From assembly GCA_964626885.1 (NCBI GenBank), contig CAZVJA010000025.1:1-39071 (forward strand): DNA of 39,071 bases, in the 5' to 3' direction. The notes beneath the pieces were generated by a model. It ran no database searches. It saw only the letters and a program-made list of their open reading frames with translations, and was not told the origin of the DNA. The stretch comes from CAZVJA01 sp964626885 (GTDB taxonomy: Bacteria; Planctomycetota; Planctomycetia; Planctomycetales; Planctomycetaceae). The position numbers and the translations under genes were made by a program. Position 1 is the stretch's first letter. Every line of letters begins with the position of its first letter. Positions 1 through 7,613 of this stretch are shown here, one piece after another.

Positions 1-503
1 CCTCTCGAAGCCAGCACGTCGCTGGTCCGGCGGGCGCTGGCCACTTCCTGGTAGTCGAAGTAAGGAAGCCGCAACACCTTCCGGACCGGCCGTATGAGTC
101 CCAGCCGCTCCCAACGTCGGATCGTACCCGTGGTGACTCCGAGCAGTTGGCAGAGCAGGGCGGGGGTGTAGAGCCGATGAACTTCCTGGCGGCGCTCGTC
201 CAGACCGATGAGGTGCAGCCACTCCGATTCGTTGAGAATGCGGATGGCGATCCCTTCTGCCTGCCACTGGCTGACATGAATCAGCTTTTGTGATGGTTTA
301 CCGTCCGGCTCAAGAGGCCAACCCTCTTCACCGACGACAAGCATTGTCGTTTGCCGGCTGACATGGGGCATTGCCGACCCGCCATGTTCCTCGACGAGAT
401 CGTGTGCCTGCTGGTGCGTCATCGACGCCAGCGTGCCGGTGAACGAGACCCGTTCCCCCTGTAGGCAAGGGGAGCCGGGATTCAGATCTTTTTTCTCGGA
501 CAT
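1..503 (-). CDS. BRCT + MerR-type DNA-binding regulator (partial)
   Basis: The gene is cut by the window edge; 167 N-terminal residues are visible, read from the ATG at 503. Residues about 14-90 resemble a BRCT domain of the DNA-ligase type (VSFTGTLASMT at 19-29, a following helix, then HGG at 40-42). Residues about 110-165 form a MerR-like winged helix-turn-helix (LYTPALLCQLLGVTTGTIRR, then WERLGLI). MerR heads usually sit at the extreme N-terminus, so a BRCT domain placed before one is atypical. The likely role is a DNA-binding regulator whose BRCT part gives protein or phosphopeptide contacts. The target cannot be told because the C-terminal effector part lies outside the window. It is divergent from glyA with 232 bp between them, which must hold both promoters. 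The family assignments rest on motif reading only. Confidence 0.75.
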   Translation of the reverse strand, partial: MSEKKDLNPGSPCLQGERVSFTGTLASMTHQQAHDLVEEHGGSAMPHVSRQTTMLVVGEEGWPLEPDGKPSQKLIHVSQWQAEGIAIRILNESEWLHLIGLDERRQEVHRLYTPALLCQLLGVTTGTIRRWERLGLIRPVRKVLRLPYFDYQEVASARRTSDVLASR

Positions 504-735
504 TGGCGGAGTGGCTGGCAAGGGAGTTTCCGTACCACATCGCCCCAGGTGCAGTGGCGATTACAGCGTCTGAGGATACCCGCCCATCGGTCGGTTGGGT
601 AGCTTTTGGGAATCGCGGGCACTATAAGTCGCAAGAGAGTTCAGAGCGGTCAGCTTTCAGCGAATCGTCAGCTGAAGCCATCAGATTCTTTTGAAACCCG
701 AATATCGCAATTCGTAATTCATGGTGGAGATATCC

Positions 736-1977
736 ATGTCGTTTCTAGAAAAGGCCGATCCGGAGGTCTGGGCCGCGATTCAACAGGAAGAGACGCGGCA
801 GACGACCGGTCTGGAACTCATAGCGTCCGAGAATTACACGAGCGCCGCGGTTCTGGAAGCCGCCGGTACCATCCTCACAAATAAATATGCCGAAGGGTAC
901 CCCGGCCGACGCTATTACGGCGGTTGCGAATTTGTGGACGATGTCGAGGAACTCGCGCGGCAGAGGGTCTGCAAACTGTTTGGGGCGGAACACGCCAACG
1001 TCCAGCCGCATTCCGGCTCGCAGGCCAATATGTCCGTTTACCTGACCGTGTTGCAACCGGGAGATACTTACCTGGCGATGGATCTCGCCCACGGGGGGCA
1101 TTTGACGCATGGGATGGCACTCAATTTCTCGGGCCAGTTGTACAAGCCGGTGCATTATGGAGTCCGCGAGAGTGACCACCGCATCGATTTCGATCAGGTT
1201 GCGCGGCTGGCGCGCGAGCACAAGCCGAAGCTGATCGTTGCCGGGGCGAGTGCCTATCCGCGGGAGATCGATCATCCGAAGTTTGCGGAGATTGCTCGCG
1301 AAGTCGGCGCACTCTTGATGGTCGATATGGCCCATTACGCGGGACTGGTTGCAGCCGGCATTCATAACAATCCGGTCAAAGTGGCCGACTATGTGACCTC
1401 GACGTCGCACAAGACGCTGCGCGGCCCGCGGTCCGGGTTCGTGCTGACGCGCGAAGCCAACGGCAAGGCGCTCGATAAGACCGTGTTCCCCGGCATGCAG
1501 GGGGGACCGTTGATGCACATCATCGCTGGCAAAGCGGTCTGCTTCGGCGAGGCGCTGCAGCCGTCATTCAAAGACTATGCCCGGCAGATCGTCGCGAACG
1601 CGAAGGTACTTGCGGAAACGCTCGTCTCGGGAGGTGTCAAGCTCGCGTCCGGCGGAACCGACAATCACCTGATGCTCGTCGACGTCACGCCGCTTGGCCT
1701 GACCGGCAAGATCGCCGAGCAATCTCTCGATCACGCGGGAATCACCGTCAACAAAAACATGATCCCCTACGACAAGCGGAAGCCCCTCGACCCGAGCGGT
1801 ATCCGCATCGGCACGGCGGCTCTTACCACGCGCGGCATGAAAGAGGACGAAATGCGCCGCGTCGGGAAGTGGATTCTCGAAGTGCTCCGCGCACCGGAAG
1901 ACGAATCGGTTACCAGCCGTGTTGCCGAGGAAATCTGCGAGTTCACCGTCAACTACCCCTTGCCGGGGATTGGCTAG
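736..1977 (+). CDS. glyA: Serine hydroxymethyltransferase
   Basis: This is a cytoplasmic PLP enzyme that interconverts serine and glycine while loading tetrahydrofolate with a one-carbon unit; it feeds purine, thymidylate and methionine synthesis. The protein has 413 residues, normal for bacterial GlyA. Diagnostic segments are LELIASENYTS near the N-terminus, the tetrahydrofolate/PLP region YAEGYPGRRYYGG, and TSTSHKTLRGPRSG, in which the Schiff-base lysine is Lys226. The ATG at 736 is preferred over the in-frame ATG at 721 because a GGAG box lies at about 726-729 with suitable spacing, and the protein then begins MSFLEKADPEVW as in the family. The next gene starts 10 bp after the stop, so co-transcription is likely. 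Confidence 0.97.
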   Translation: MSFLEKADPEVWAAIQQEETRQTTGLELIASENYTSAAVLEAAGTILTNKYAEGYPGRRYYGGCEFVDDVEELARQRVCKLFGAEHANVQPHSGSQANMSVYLTVLQPGDTYLAMDLAHGGHLTHGMALNFSGQLYKPVHYGVRESDHRIDFDQVARLAREHKPKLIVAGASAYPREIDHPKFAEIAREVGALLMVDMAHYAGLVAAGIHNNPVKVADYVTSTSHKTLRGPRSGFVLTREANGKALDKTVFPGMQGGPLMHIIAGKAVCFGEALQPSFKDYARQIVANAKVLAETLVSGGVKLASGGTDNHLMLVDVTPLGLTGKIAEQSLDHAGITVNKNMIPYDKRKPLDPSGIRIGTAALTTRGMKEDEMRRVGKWILEVLRAPEDESVTSRVAEEICEFTVNYPLPGIG

Positions 1978-1986
1978 CATCTCCGC

Positions 1987-2991
1987 GTGAGTCCCATTTC
2001 GGTGCAGAAGATGGCGGAGAAAGTGCCCATCGATCCGCAGCAGACAGCTCCCGTTCGTGGGATTAACGCCTGGCGGGCCGTCACTCTGCTCGCGCTTGCA
2101 ATCAGCCTCCCCACATTCCTGGCTCTCGGGGCGCGCGGGTGGTGGGTATTGGAGCTGGCAACGCATTTTCGCGTTTACTACGCGGGTCTGTTCCTTATCG
2201 TGACCGCAGTCTTCCTCCTCGGACGCCAATGGAAGCAAGTCGTCTTCTGCGCTCTGGTGCTGATCTGGAATCTAATTGGTATCGTACCGTTCTACTTTGG
2301 CAGAACTACCCCGGCTCCCAACTCGCTTCAGTTTCGCGTGATCACGGCCAATGTGCACACGGCGAATCGCAACCACCAGGCGCTCATTGACCTCGTCCAT
2401 CTCGAACAGCCGGATATTCTGCTGGCGATTGAGGTCGATGATCGCTGGATCAAGTCGCTGAGCGTTCTTGACGAGGAGTATCCCCATCGAATCACGCTCC
2501 CACGCTCGGATAACTTCGGCATCGCCTTCTACAGCCGGCTGCCTGTGGAATCGCTTGAGTTCAAGGAACTTGGCGAATCCGAAGTCCCGGCGGTGATCGC
2601 GCGGCTGAAGAGGGAAGGGGAGGAAATCACCGTGATCGGAGTGCATACTCTTCCTCCGGTGAACCAAGACTACGCCTCGACGCGCAATCGCCAAATGGCG
2701 TCGACGGCGGAACTGGCGCGGCAGACTTCCGGTCCAGTGATCGCTTTGGGAGACTTCAACATCACCCCTTGGTCGCCGTTCTTCCATGATTTTCTGGAAC
2801 GATCTCAACTCCACGACGGACGGCATGGCTTCGGCATTCAGCCGACCTGGACTGGGGGGCGAGCCTTCATGAAAATTCCGATCGACCACATCTTTGTCAG
2901 TCAAAATATTGCGGTCACCAGTCTCCGTGTCGGTCCCGACATCGGCTCGGACCATCAGTCCGTGATTGCCGACATTGCTCTCCCGCGATAG
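1987..2991 (+). CDS. Membrane-anchored endonuclease/exonuclease/phosphatase-family protein
   Basis: The protein has up to 334 residues. The N-terminal third holds about three hydrophobic helices (starting near VTLLALAISLPTFLALG, then YYAGLFLIVTAVFLLG, then VVFCALVLIWNLIGIVPF). The rest is an EEP-superfamily catalytic domain with the expected landmarks: ITANVH, LLAIEVDD (metal-binding Glu), GVHTLPP, ALGDFNITPWS, DHIFVS and the terminal SDHQSVIADI. Related proteins cleave phosphodiesters of nucleic acids or lipids; the substrate cannot be told here, but the catalytic domain would be held at the membrane. The start is uncertain: GTG at 1987, nine bases after glyA, or ATG at 2011; neither has a strong ribosome-binding site. 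It converges on larE. Confidence 0.88.
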   Translation: MSPISVQKMAEKVPIDPQQTAPVRGINAWRAVTLLALAISLPTFLALGARGWWVLELATHFRVYYAGLFLIVTAVFLLGRQWKQVVFCALVLIWNLIGIVPFYFGRTTPAPNSLQFRVITANVHTANRNHQALIDLVHLEQPDILLAIEVDDRWIKSLSVLDEEYPHRITLPRSDNFGIAFYSRLPVESLEFKELGESEVPAVIARLKREGEEITVIGVHTLPPVNQDYASTRNRQMASTAELARQTSGPVIALGDFNITPWSPFFHDFLERSQLHDGRHGFGIQPTWTGGRAFMKIPIDHIFVSQNIAVTSLRVGPDIGSDHQSVIADIALPR

Positions 2992-3065
2992 CAGTGCAGG
3001 GGGGGCCAAACGCAGTATCGGGGGACGCGAAGGATCGGCCAGCGGCACGGCACCACAAACTCGTG

Positions 3066-3980
3066 TTATGGATTGGCTGACTGCTGATCGCTGACCTCTG
3101 ACTGCTGGATTTGAAGCGGCACGACGGCGTTCATGCTGCCGGAACGGAAGCCGTCGAGATCGAGCGCCACGTACATGAAGCCGAGTTCGTGCAGCCGCAT
3201 GCTGATTTTTCGCCGTATTTCGGAATCGACAAGCCGCGCGAGTTCGCCGGCCGGGACTTCGATTCGGGCGAGGTCATTCGCTTCGTGACGCACGCGGAAC
3301 TCCCGCAGGCTGCATTCGCTCCTCAAGAATTGTTCCGCCTCATCGACGCGCCGCAGACGCTCCGGTGTCACGCTCACCCCATAGGCAATGCGGCTGGAAA
3401 GGCAGGGGGTCGCGGGCTTATCCCAAATGGGAAGATTCCAAAACCGGGCCAGTTCGCGAACATCTGCCTTCGTGAAACCCGCTTCGATGAGTGGACTGCG
3501 CACTGCATGCTCGCCGGCGGCCTGCATGCCGGGGCGGTAATCGCCGCGATCGTCGAGGTTCGCGCCGTTGACGACCACGTCCGCTTCGAGTTCCTCCAAG
3601 CGATTTTCGAGTTGCGTATACAGCTCGGTTTTGCAGAAGTAGCAGCGGTCCGGAGCGTTTTTCAAATAGTTGGGGTTCTCAACTTCCCGAGTTTCGAGAA
3701 TCACATGCCGGATGCCGATTTGCCGCGCGAGCGATTCCGCTTCTTCCTTCTCACCGGTTGCGAGGCTTGGGCTGATTGCTGTAACCGCGACCGCGCGGCC
3801 GCCGCAGGCGAGTTGAGCCGCCATGGCGACGACAGTACTGTCGACCCCCGCCGAGAACGCAATCGCAACCCGGCCATATCCGCGCAGCACGCCCAGCAGC
3901 GCATCGCGCTTTGCTTCGAGTGCTGCTGGTGCGATCGTCAGATTAGCGGAAGAGGGGGATGCGGCCATGGCATTCATCAT
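3066..3980 (-). CDS. larE: LarE-type ATP-dependent sacrificial sulfur transferase
   Basis: This 304-residue protein is a PP-loop ATPase of the LarE family. LarE adenylates pyridinium biscarboxylate mononucleotide and transfers sulfur to it during synthesis of the nickel-pincer cofactor. The PP-loop SAGVDST is at 43-49. Cysteines Cys113 and Cys116 (DRCYFCKTEL) and Cys193 (ATPCLSSRIAYG) match the three-cysteine subclass thought to hold a [4Fe-4S] cluster able to pass on a sulfide, rather than the single-cysteine sacrificial type of Lactiplantibacillus. No larA, larB or larC is present in the window, so its substrate may be supplied by remote genes or be different. It is divergent from thiO. The last dozen residues (QQSEVSDQQSANP) are encoded by a TCAGC-type simple repeat. 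Starts at Met1, Met2 or Met5 are all possible. Confidence 0.9.
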   Translation of the reverse strand: MMNAMAASPSSANLTIAPAALEAKRDALLGVLRGYGRVAIAFSAGVDSTVVAMAAQLACGGRAVAVTAISPSLATGEKEEAESLARQIGIRHVILETREVENPNYLKNAPDRCYFCKTELYTQLENRLEELEADVVVNGANLDDRGDYRPGMQAAGEHAVRSPLIEAGFTKADVRELARFWNLPIWDKPATPCLSSRIAYGVSVTPERLRRVDEAEQFLRSECSLREFRVRHEANDLARIEVPAGELARLVDSEIRRKISMRLHELGFMYVALDLDGFRSGSMNAVVPLQIQQSEVSDQQSANP

Positions 3981-4043
3981 AACACCTGCGGCGCGTCACG
4001 CGGAAGTCGGTGCGGTGTGCTGTTGGGATCGTTGCCGGAAGAG

Positions 4044-4049
4044 TATACT
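4044..4049 (+). promoter_or_regulatory. Probable -10 element upstream of thiO
   Basis: TATACT matches five of six bases of the sigma-70 -10 consensus and lies in the larE-thiO divergent gap. Upstream at 4023-4028, TTGGGA could act as a weak -35 but at only 15 bp spacing. Transcription would start at about 4056, compatible with either proposed thiO start (4067 or 4097). Seen by eye only. Confidence 0.35.
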
Positions 4050-4096
4050 CGCGATGGCAAGGTGAAATGCTCCCATTCAATGGTCTGGATGATGCG

Positions 4097-5233
4097 ATGC
4101 GTGATGTGATTGTCGTCGGAGGGGGAGTGATCGGCCTGTCCGTCGCGTGGGAACTCGCGAAACAGGGGCTCGCCGTTACCGTTTTGGAGCAGGGGGAGTT
4201 CGGCCGTGAGGCTTCCTGGGCCGGTGCGGGAATTCTGCCGCCGGGGAATCCCGCCGGCGCGCGAACTGCCGAGGCGCGATTGCGTGCCGCCAGCCACATT
4301 CTCTGGGAAGGTTTCAGTGCCGAACTTAAAGAAACCACGGGGATCGACAACGGCTATCGTAACTGCGGCGGAATCAACGTGCGGATCGGCGCGTCTTGCG
4401 ACGAATTGAAGGGCGAAGTCACTAACTGGCGTGGCGAAGGAGTGGTCGTCGAAGAACTCGATGGTCCGGCGGCACGCGAACATGAGCCGCGATTAAGTGA
4501 TGCGATCTCGGCGGCCTATCGTCTCCCCGAACTGTCGCAGGTCCGCAATCCCTGGCATTTGCGAGCACTTTACACGGCCTGCTCGCAGCAAGGCGTCGAA
4601 CTTCTGGCGGGGCGACCCGTGGCGGGATTCAATCGAGAAGGGGAGAGAATCGTCGGCGTGCGATCCCTTGGTAGTACTTATCGCGCCGGGCAATTCTGCA
4701 TCACGGCGGGTGCGTGGTCGAAGCAAATTCTGGAGATGTCTGGCTGTCGAATCCCCGTGGCGCCGGTTCGAGGGCAGATCGTGCTCTTGTCGGCTTGCCC
4801 TTCGCCGATCCGGCATGTCGTCGAAGTTGGGCCGCGCTATCTCGTGCCGCGCGGTGACGGTCGAATTCTCATCGGCTCGACCGAGGAGCACGTTGGATTC
4901 GAGAAACGGAACACCGCCGGTGCGGTCGCTGAGCTGATCGGTTTCGCATCATCGCTTGTGCCGAACCTGGCGGATGCAAAGTACGAGGGGGCCTGGTGCG
5001 GACTGCGACCCCGCTCGGCAGATGGTCTTCCTTATATTGGCCTGATCCCTGAGAGGGAAAATCTGTTCGTTGCCGCGGGGCACTTTCGCTCTGGTTTGCA
5101 AATGTCTCCTGCCACTGCGCTCCTCATAAGGCAGATGATTCTTGGAGAGCGGACGGAGATTCCGGCGGAACCATACGCGTGCGACCGACACAACAGCATG
5201 GCAACGCGTTCTCATCAAATGGAAAAACTGTGA
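4097..5233 (+). CDS. thiO: Glycine oxidase ThiO-like FAD-dependent amine oxidase
   Basis: The 378-residue protein is a DAO-family flavoprotein. ThiO oxidises glycine to iminoglycine (dehydroglycine) for thiazole synthesis in aerobic thiamine production. The N-terminus MRDVIVVGGGVIGLSVAW is a Rossmann FAD fold with GGGVIG at 8-13, followed by the WAGAGILPP segment typical of glycine oxidases. Near the C-terminus, WCGLRPRSADGLPYIG and AAGHFRSGLQMSP are the conserved family signature. ATG 4097 gives the family N-terminus. ATG 4067 is an alternative with AAGGTGAA just upstream. The stop codon overlaps the dtd start in a GTGA, so the two are translationally coupled. No other thi genes are nearby, so sarcosine or D-amino-acid oxidase activity is possible but less likely. 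Confidence 0.87.
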   Translation: MRDVIVVGGGVIGLSVAWELAKQGLAVTVLEQGEFGREASWAGAGILPPGNPAGARTAEARLRAASHILWEGFSAELKETTGIDNGYRNCGGINVRIGASCDELKGEVTNWRGEGVVVEELDGPAAREHEPRLSDAISAAYRLPELSQVRNPWHLRALYTACSQQGVELLAGRPVAGFNREGERIVGVRSLGSTYRAGQFCITAGAWSKQILEMSGCRIPVAPVRGQIVLLSACPSPIRHVVEVGPRYLVPRGDGRILIGSTEEHVGFEKRNTAGAVAELIGFASSLVPNLADAKYEGAWCGLRPRSADGLPYIGLIPERENLFVAAGHFRSGLQMSPATALLIRQMILGERTEIPAEPYACDRHNSMATRSHQMEKL

Positions 5234-5682
5234 AGTCGGTTGTGCAAAGGGTGTCGCGTGCGCAGGTCACAGTTGCCGGCGAAGTCGTCGGACGGATCGA
5301 GCGCGGATTTCTCGTCCTGCTCGGCGTCGCAGAGGACGATACGCAAGAGGATGCCGTGTTCCTCGCTGCGAAGATCGCCGGACTGCGGGTCTTCGAGGAC
5401 GAAGCCGGCAAGATGAACTTGGCCCTTGCGGATGTCGGCGGCCGGGTGCTCGTTGTCAGCCAGTTCACGCTGTTGGGAGACTGCCGCAAAGGGCGCCGAC
5501 CGAGCTTCATTCAGGCGGCCCGTCCCGAGAAAGCACGGGAGCTGTATCAGTGCTTTGTGGCGGAGCTGCGCGGCTGTGGGCTGGAAGTGGAAACCGGGCG
5601 TTTCCAGGAGCACATGGATGTCGAGCTGGTCAACGACGGACCGGTAACGCTGCTGATCGACAGCCCGCGCAACGAATCGTAG
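5230..5682 (+). CDS. dtd: D-aminoacyl-tRNA deacylase
   Basis: Dtd hydrolyses D-aminoacyl-tRNAs and glycyl-tRNA(Ala), recycling tRNA and protecting translation from wrong-handed residues. The protein has 150 residues, close to the family norm. Both signature motifs are present: SQFTLLGDCRKGRRP at 77-91 and the cross-subunit Gly-cisPro motif GPVT at 137-140. The start is the GTG at 5230, which places VKSVVQRVSRAQVTV at the N-terminus as in other Dtd proteins and overlaps the thiO stop by four bases (GTGA). There is no clear independent ribosome-binding site, so it probably depends on reinitiation after thiO. The coupling of a glycine-consuming enzyme to a deacylase that also clears glycine from tRNA is notable but may be chance. 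Confidence 0.95.
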   Translation: MKSVVQRVSRAQVTVAGEVVGRIERGFLVLLGVAEDDTQEDAVFLAAKIAGLRVFEDEAGKMNLALADVGGRVLVVSQFTLLGDCRKGRRPSFIQAARPEKARELYQCFVAELRGCGLEVETGRFQEHMDVELVNDGPVTLLIDSPRNES

Positions 5683-5755
5683 CGGGCCGCGCACAGCCGG
5701 CGAATCGGGATCGCCATACCAGGAAAGCAGGTGGTGGAAGCTCCCCAGACTGCTC

Positions 5756-5785
5756 TTTGAACCCGCCCGCGTTTCGTTATATACT
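5756..5785 (+). promoter_or_regulatory. Candidate sigma-70 promoter of the CvpA-like gene
   Basis: TTTGAA at 5756-5761 and TATACT at 5780-5785 are separated by 18 bp. The start codon at 5835 has a good AGGAAG ribosome-binding site at 5823-5828. Placement and spacing are reasonable; no experimental support. Confidence 0.4.
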
Positions 5786-5834
5786 CCCGCCCCAACGGAA
5801 CTGACTCAAATCGTCTCCAGGCAGGAAGCCGACC

Positions 5835-6971
5835 ATGTGGTACGACGCCATTGTGATTTGCATTTTGTTGTTCGCGACGATTCGTGGAGCGATGAAGGGG
5901 TTGGTATGGCAGTTGGCGGTCATTGCGTCACTCGTGTTTTGCTTCGTGTTCGCGGGCTCGATGTCGCTGGCATTAGCGCCGTACATCGGCGTTGAACCGC
6001 CACTCAATCGCTGGATCGCGATGTTCGCCTTATACGCCATATTCTCGTTCGTGGCGTTTGGAGCAGCGCGATTGATTCGTGAATGGCTGGACGCCGTGAA
6101 GTTCACGGAATATGACCGTCATCTCGGAGCAGTATTCGGCTTCGTGAAGGGAGCCGTCTTCGCGCTGTTTGTGACGTTCTTCACCGTGACGCTCTCAGCC
6201 AATTTTCGTGAACACGCCCTGCACTCTCAAAGCGGTCGCGCGGCCGCCATCGTGATGGATCGCTTGCATCCAGTCATGCCTGTAGAGTTGCATGATGTGC
6301 TGGAGCCGTACATTCACCAGCTCGATCAACCAGGGCTCAACCTCCAGCATACGCACGATCATCCGGGAGAGCATGGGGATCATAATCACGACCACTCAGA
6401 ATCTCCGTCGAGTGGCGATCCGTTCTCGGGAGTCTCCGACCCGTTTGCGAGTGGAAGCACGGGGGAGGATCTGGCAAGCTGGTTTGCCAAGCTGCCGCCG
6501 ATTTTTGAAGACGATGTCCAAAGCATGGTTCGCAAGGCGTTCAAGAACACCAGGCCCAGCGATCGGGCTGAACTGCTGGAAAAGCTCCGGACCGCTGTCC
6601 CCTCACTCATGCGGGTGATTGCGGATGAATGGCAGCAGGGGAAGCCGACCGGTCGCCAGTCAGATACCCGGCAACAGGAGCAGATGCTCAAAGAGATAGC
6701 CGATCATTACCAGCTCGATTTCGAGACCCGCGGTTTATTGCTGTCGGAAGTTTCCAAATCTCTGGAAGGGCTCCCCGACGGCGTGGTGAACGCGGTGGTT
6801 CATGACTGGCATTCCGATGTCCTCGGGTTGCGTCCTGATCCCGACACGGCAACAAACGCCAGTACTCGGCTCGACGCCCGCATTGCCCGGCAGGTCGCAA
6901 TTGCGGGAGTACCGCTCAACACCCTGTCCAGTTCCCTCCAGGGGCGGTTGCGCGACTCGCAGGTCCGATGA
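5835..6971 (+). CDS. CvpA-like membrane protein with histidine-rich linker
   Basis: The 378-residue protein has four hydrophobic helices in its first 125 residues, with the CvpA pattern: MWYDAIVICILLFATIRGAMKG-like start, a GLVWQLAVIASL helix, a central helix at about 61-80, and GFVKGAVFALFVTFF at 102-116. CvpA was named for colicin V production but functions more widely in envelope homeostasis. Residues 172-188 form a striking run (HTHDHPGEHGDHNHDH) with seven His plus acidic residues, as in metal-binding loops of zinc or nickel transporters. It is followed by a long soluble domain (about 200-378) with no motif I recognise. The CvpA call covers only the N-terminal part; the tail is lineage-specific. 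It has its own likely promoter and an AGGAAG ribosome-binding site six bases from the ATG. Confidence 0.75.
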   Translation: MWYDAIVICILLFATIRGAMKGLVWQLAVIASLVFCFVFAGSMSLALAPYIGVEPPLNRWIAMFALYAIFSFVAFGAARLIREWLDAVKFTEYDRHLGAVFGFVKGAVFALFVTFFTVTLSANFREHALHSQSGRAAAIVMDRLHPVMPVELHDVLEPYIHQLDQPGLNLQHTHDHPGEHGDHNHDHSESPSSGDPFSGVSDPFASGSTGEDLASWFAKLPPIFEDDVQSMVRKAFKNTRPSDRAELLEKLRTAVPSLMRVIADEWQQGKPTGRQSDTRQQEQMLKEIADHYQLDFETRGLLLSEVSKSLEGLPDGVVNAVVHDWHSDVLGLRPDPDTATNASTRLDARIARQVAIAGVPLNTLSSSLQGRLRDSQVR

Positions 6972-7575
6972 GTCCCATCTGGCTCCCTTTACCCGTTTCC
7001 GTGTTCTTATGGGGGTGACTTGAAAGGGGGGGCGGGGTATGGGATGGTCCTTCGGCTGTCTGGTTGTGGGTCCTGGTGAGACAGTTGTCACTCGACGGCG
7101 GTACTCTCCGGTAGGCATTCAAAAAGCGACCGTCCTATGTTGGAGCCCACGGGGAGCGTGATGGTGTTGGTAAGATGGCAGGAAAGCTGTCCCGAAAGGC
7201 TCTGCGTGCGCATCGTTGAGGTGTCACACCAGGAGCGGCGAGGGAAGAGAACCTGTGGGTGAAAATGCCCTTGGTTTCCCGGGGTTTTTCAGGGCCGAAC
7301 TGAACATAACAGACATTATCGGACGTTGCCGGTACCGCAGTTTTTGGTGTTTTCCAGAACGCTTCGCCGCCGGCGTTCAAAGTCTGTCGGCCTTCTTTGA
7401 AATCGTGGAGCTTGCCTGCCCCGATTCAGACACCGCGCATCCGGATTGCTGGCTTGTTGTGGCAGATTGTTTCGCAGCGGCTCGCTTCCCTGGTCGGCTC
7501 TCGAGTCGGCGGCCTGCCGGATGTGGGCCTCGCCCGTTCCTGTATCTCAAGCAAGATACCAGGCCAATCTCGTCC
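6972..7575. other. Gene-free stretch, no recognised function
   Basis: About 600 bp between the CvpA-like gene and the accA 3' end. Reading both strands, I find no open frame with coding character and no tRNA, SRP RNA, RNase P or tmRNA signature. Short G runs occur at about 7026-7036. It may hold a decayed gene or an undetected RNA. Confidence 0.5.
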
Positions 7576-7602
7576 CTTGGGCTGTCGAGCATGACACCCA
7601 AG
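7576..7602 (-). terminator. Stem-loop just beyond accA
   Basis: CTTGGG/CCCAAG plus TGTC/GACA form a 10-bp stem with one bulged base and a six-base loop, 11 bp beyond the accA stop. No clear T tract follows on the minus strand, so it may be an mRNA-stabilising 3' hairpin rather than an intrinsic terminator. Confidence 0.4.
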
Positions 7603-7613
7603 ACGAAGGCGGT

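Noticed and set aside
3111..4109. Long plus-strand frame of 332 codons
   Set aside because: It is antiparallel to larE, whose protein carries clear catalytic motifs; the plus-strand product has no recognisable pattern.
7135..7380. Minus-strand frame of 81 codons in the gap before accA
   Set aside because: No ribosome-binding site, no family resemblance and low-grade composition; left as unassigned sequence.
7320..7400. tRNA-like GTTCAA sequence
   Set aside because: No acceptor stem or 5-bp T stem forms around it; no tRNA could be built anywhere in the gaps.
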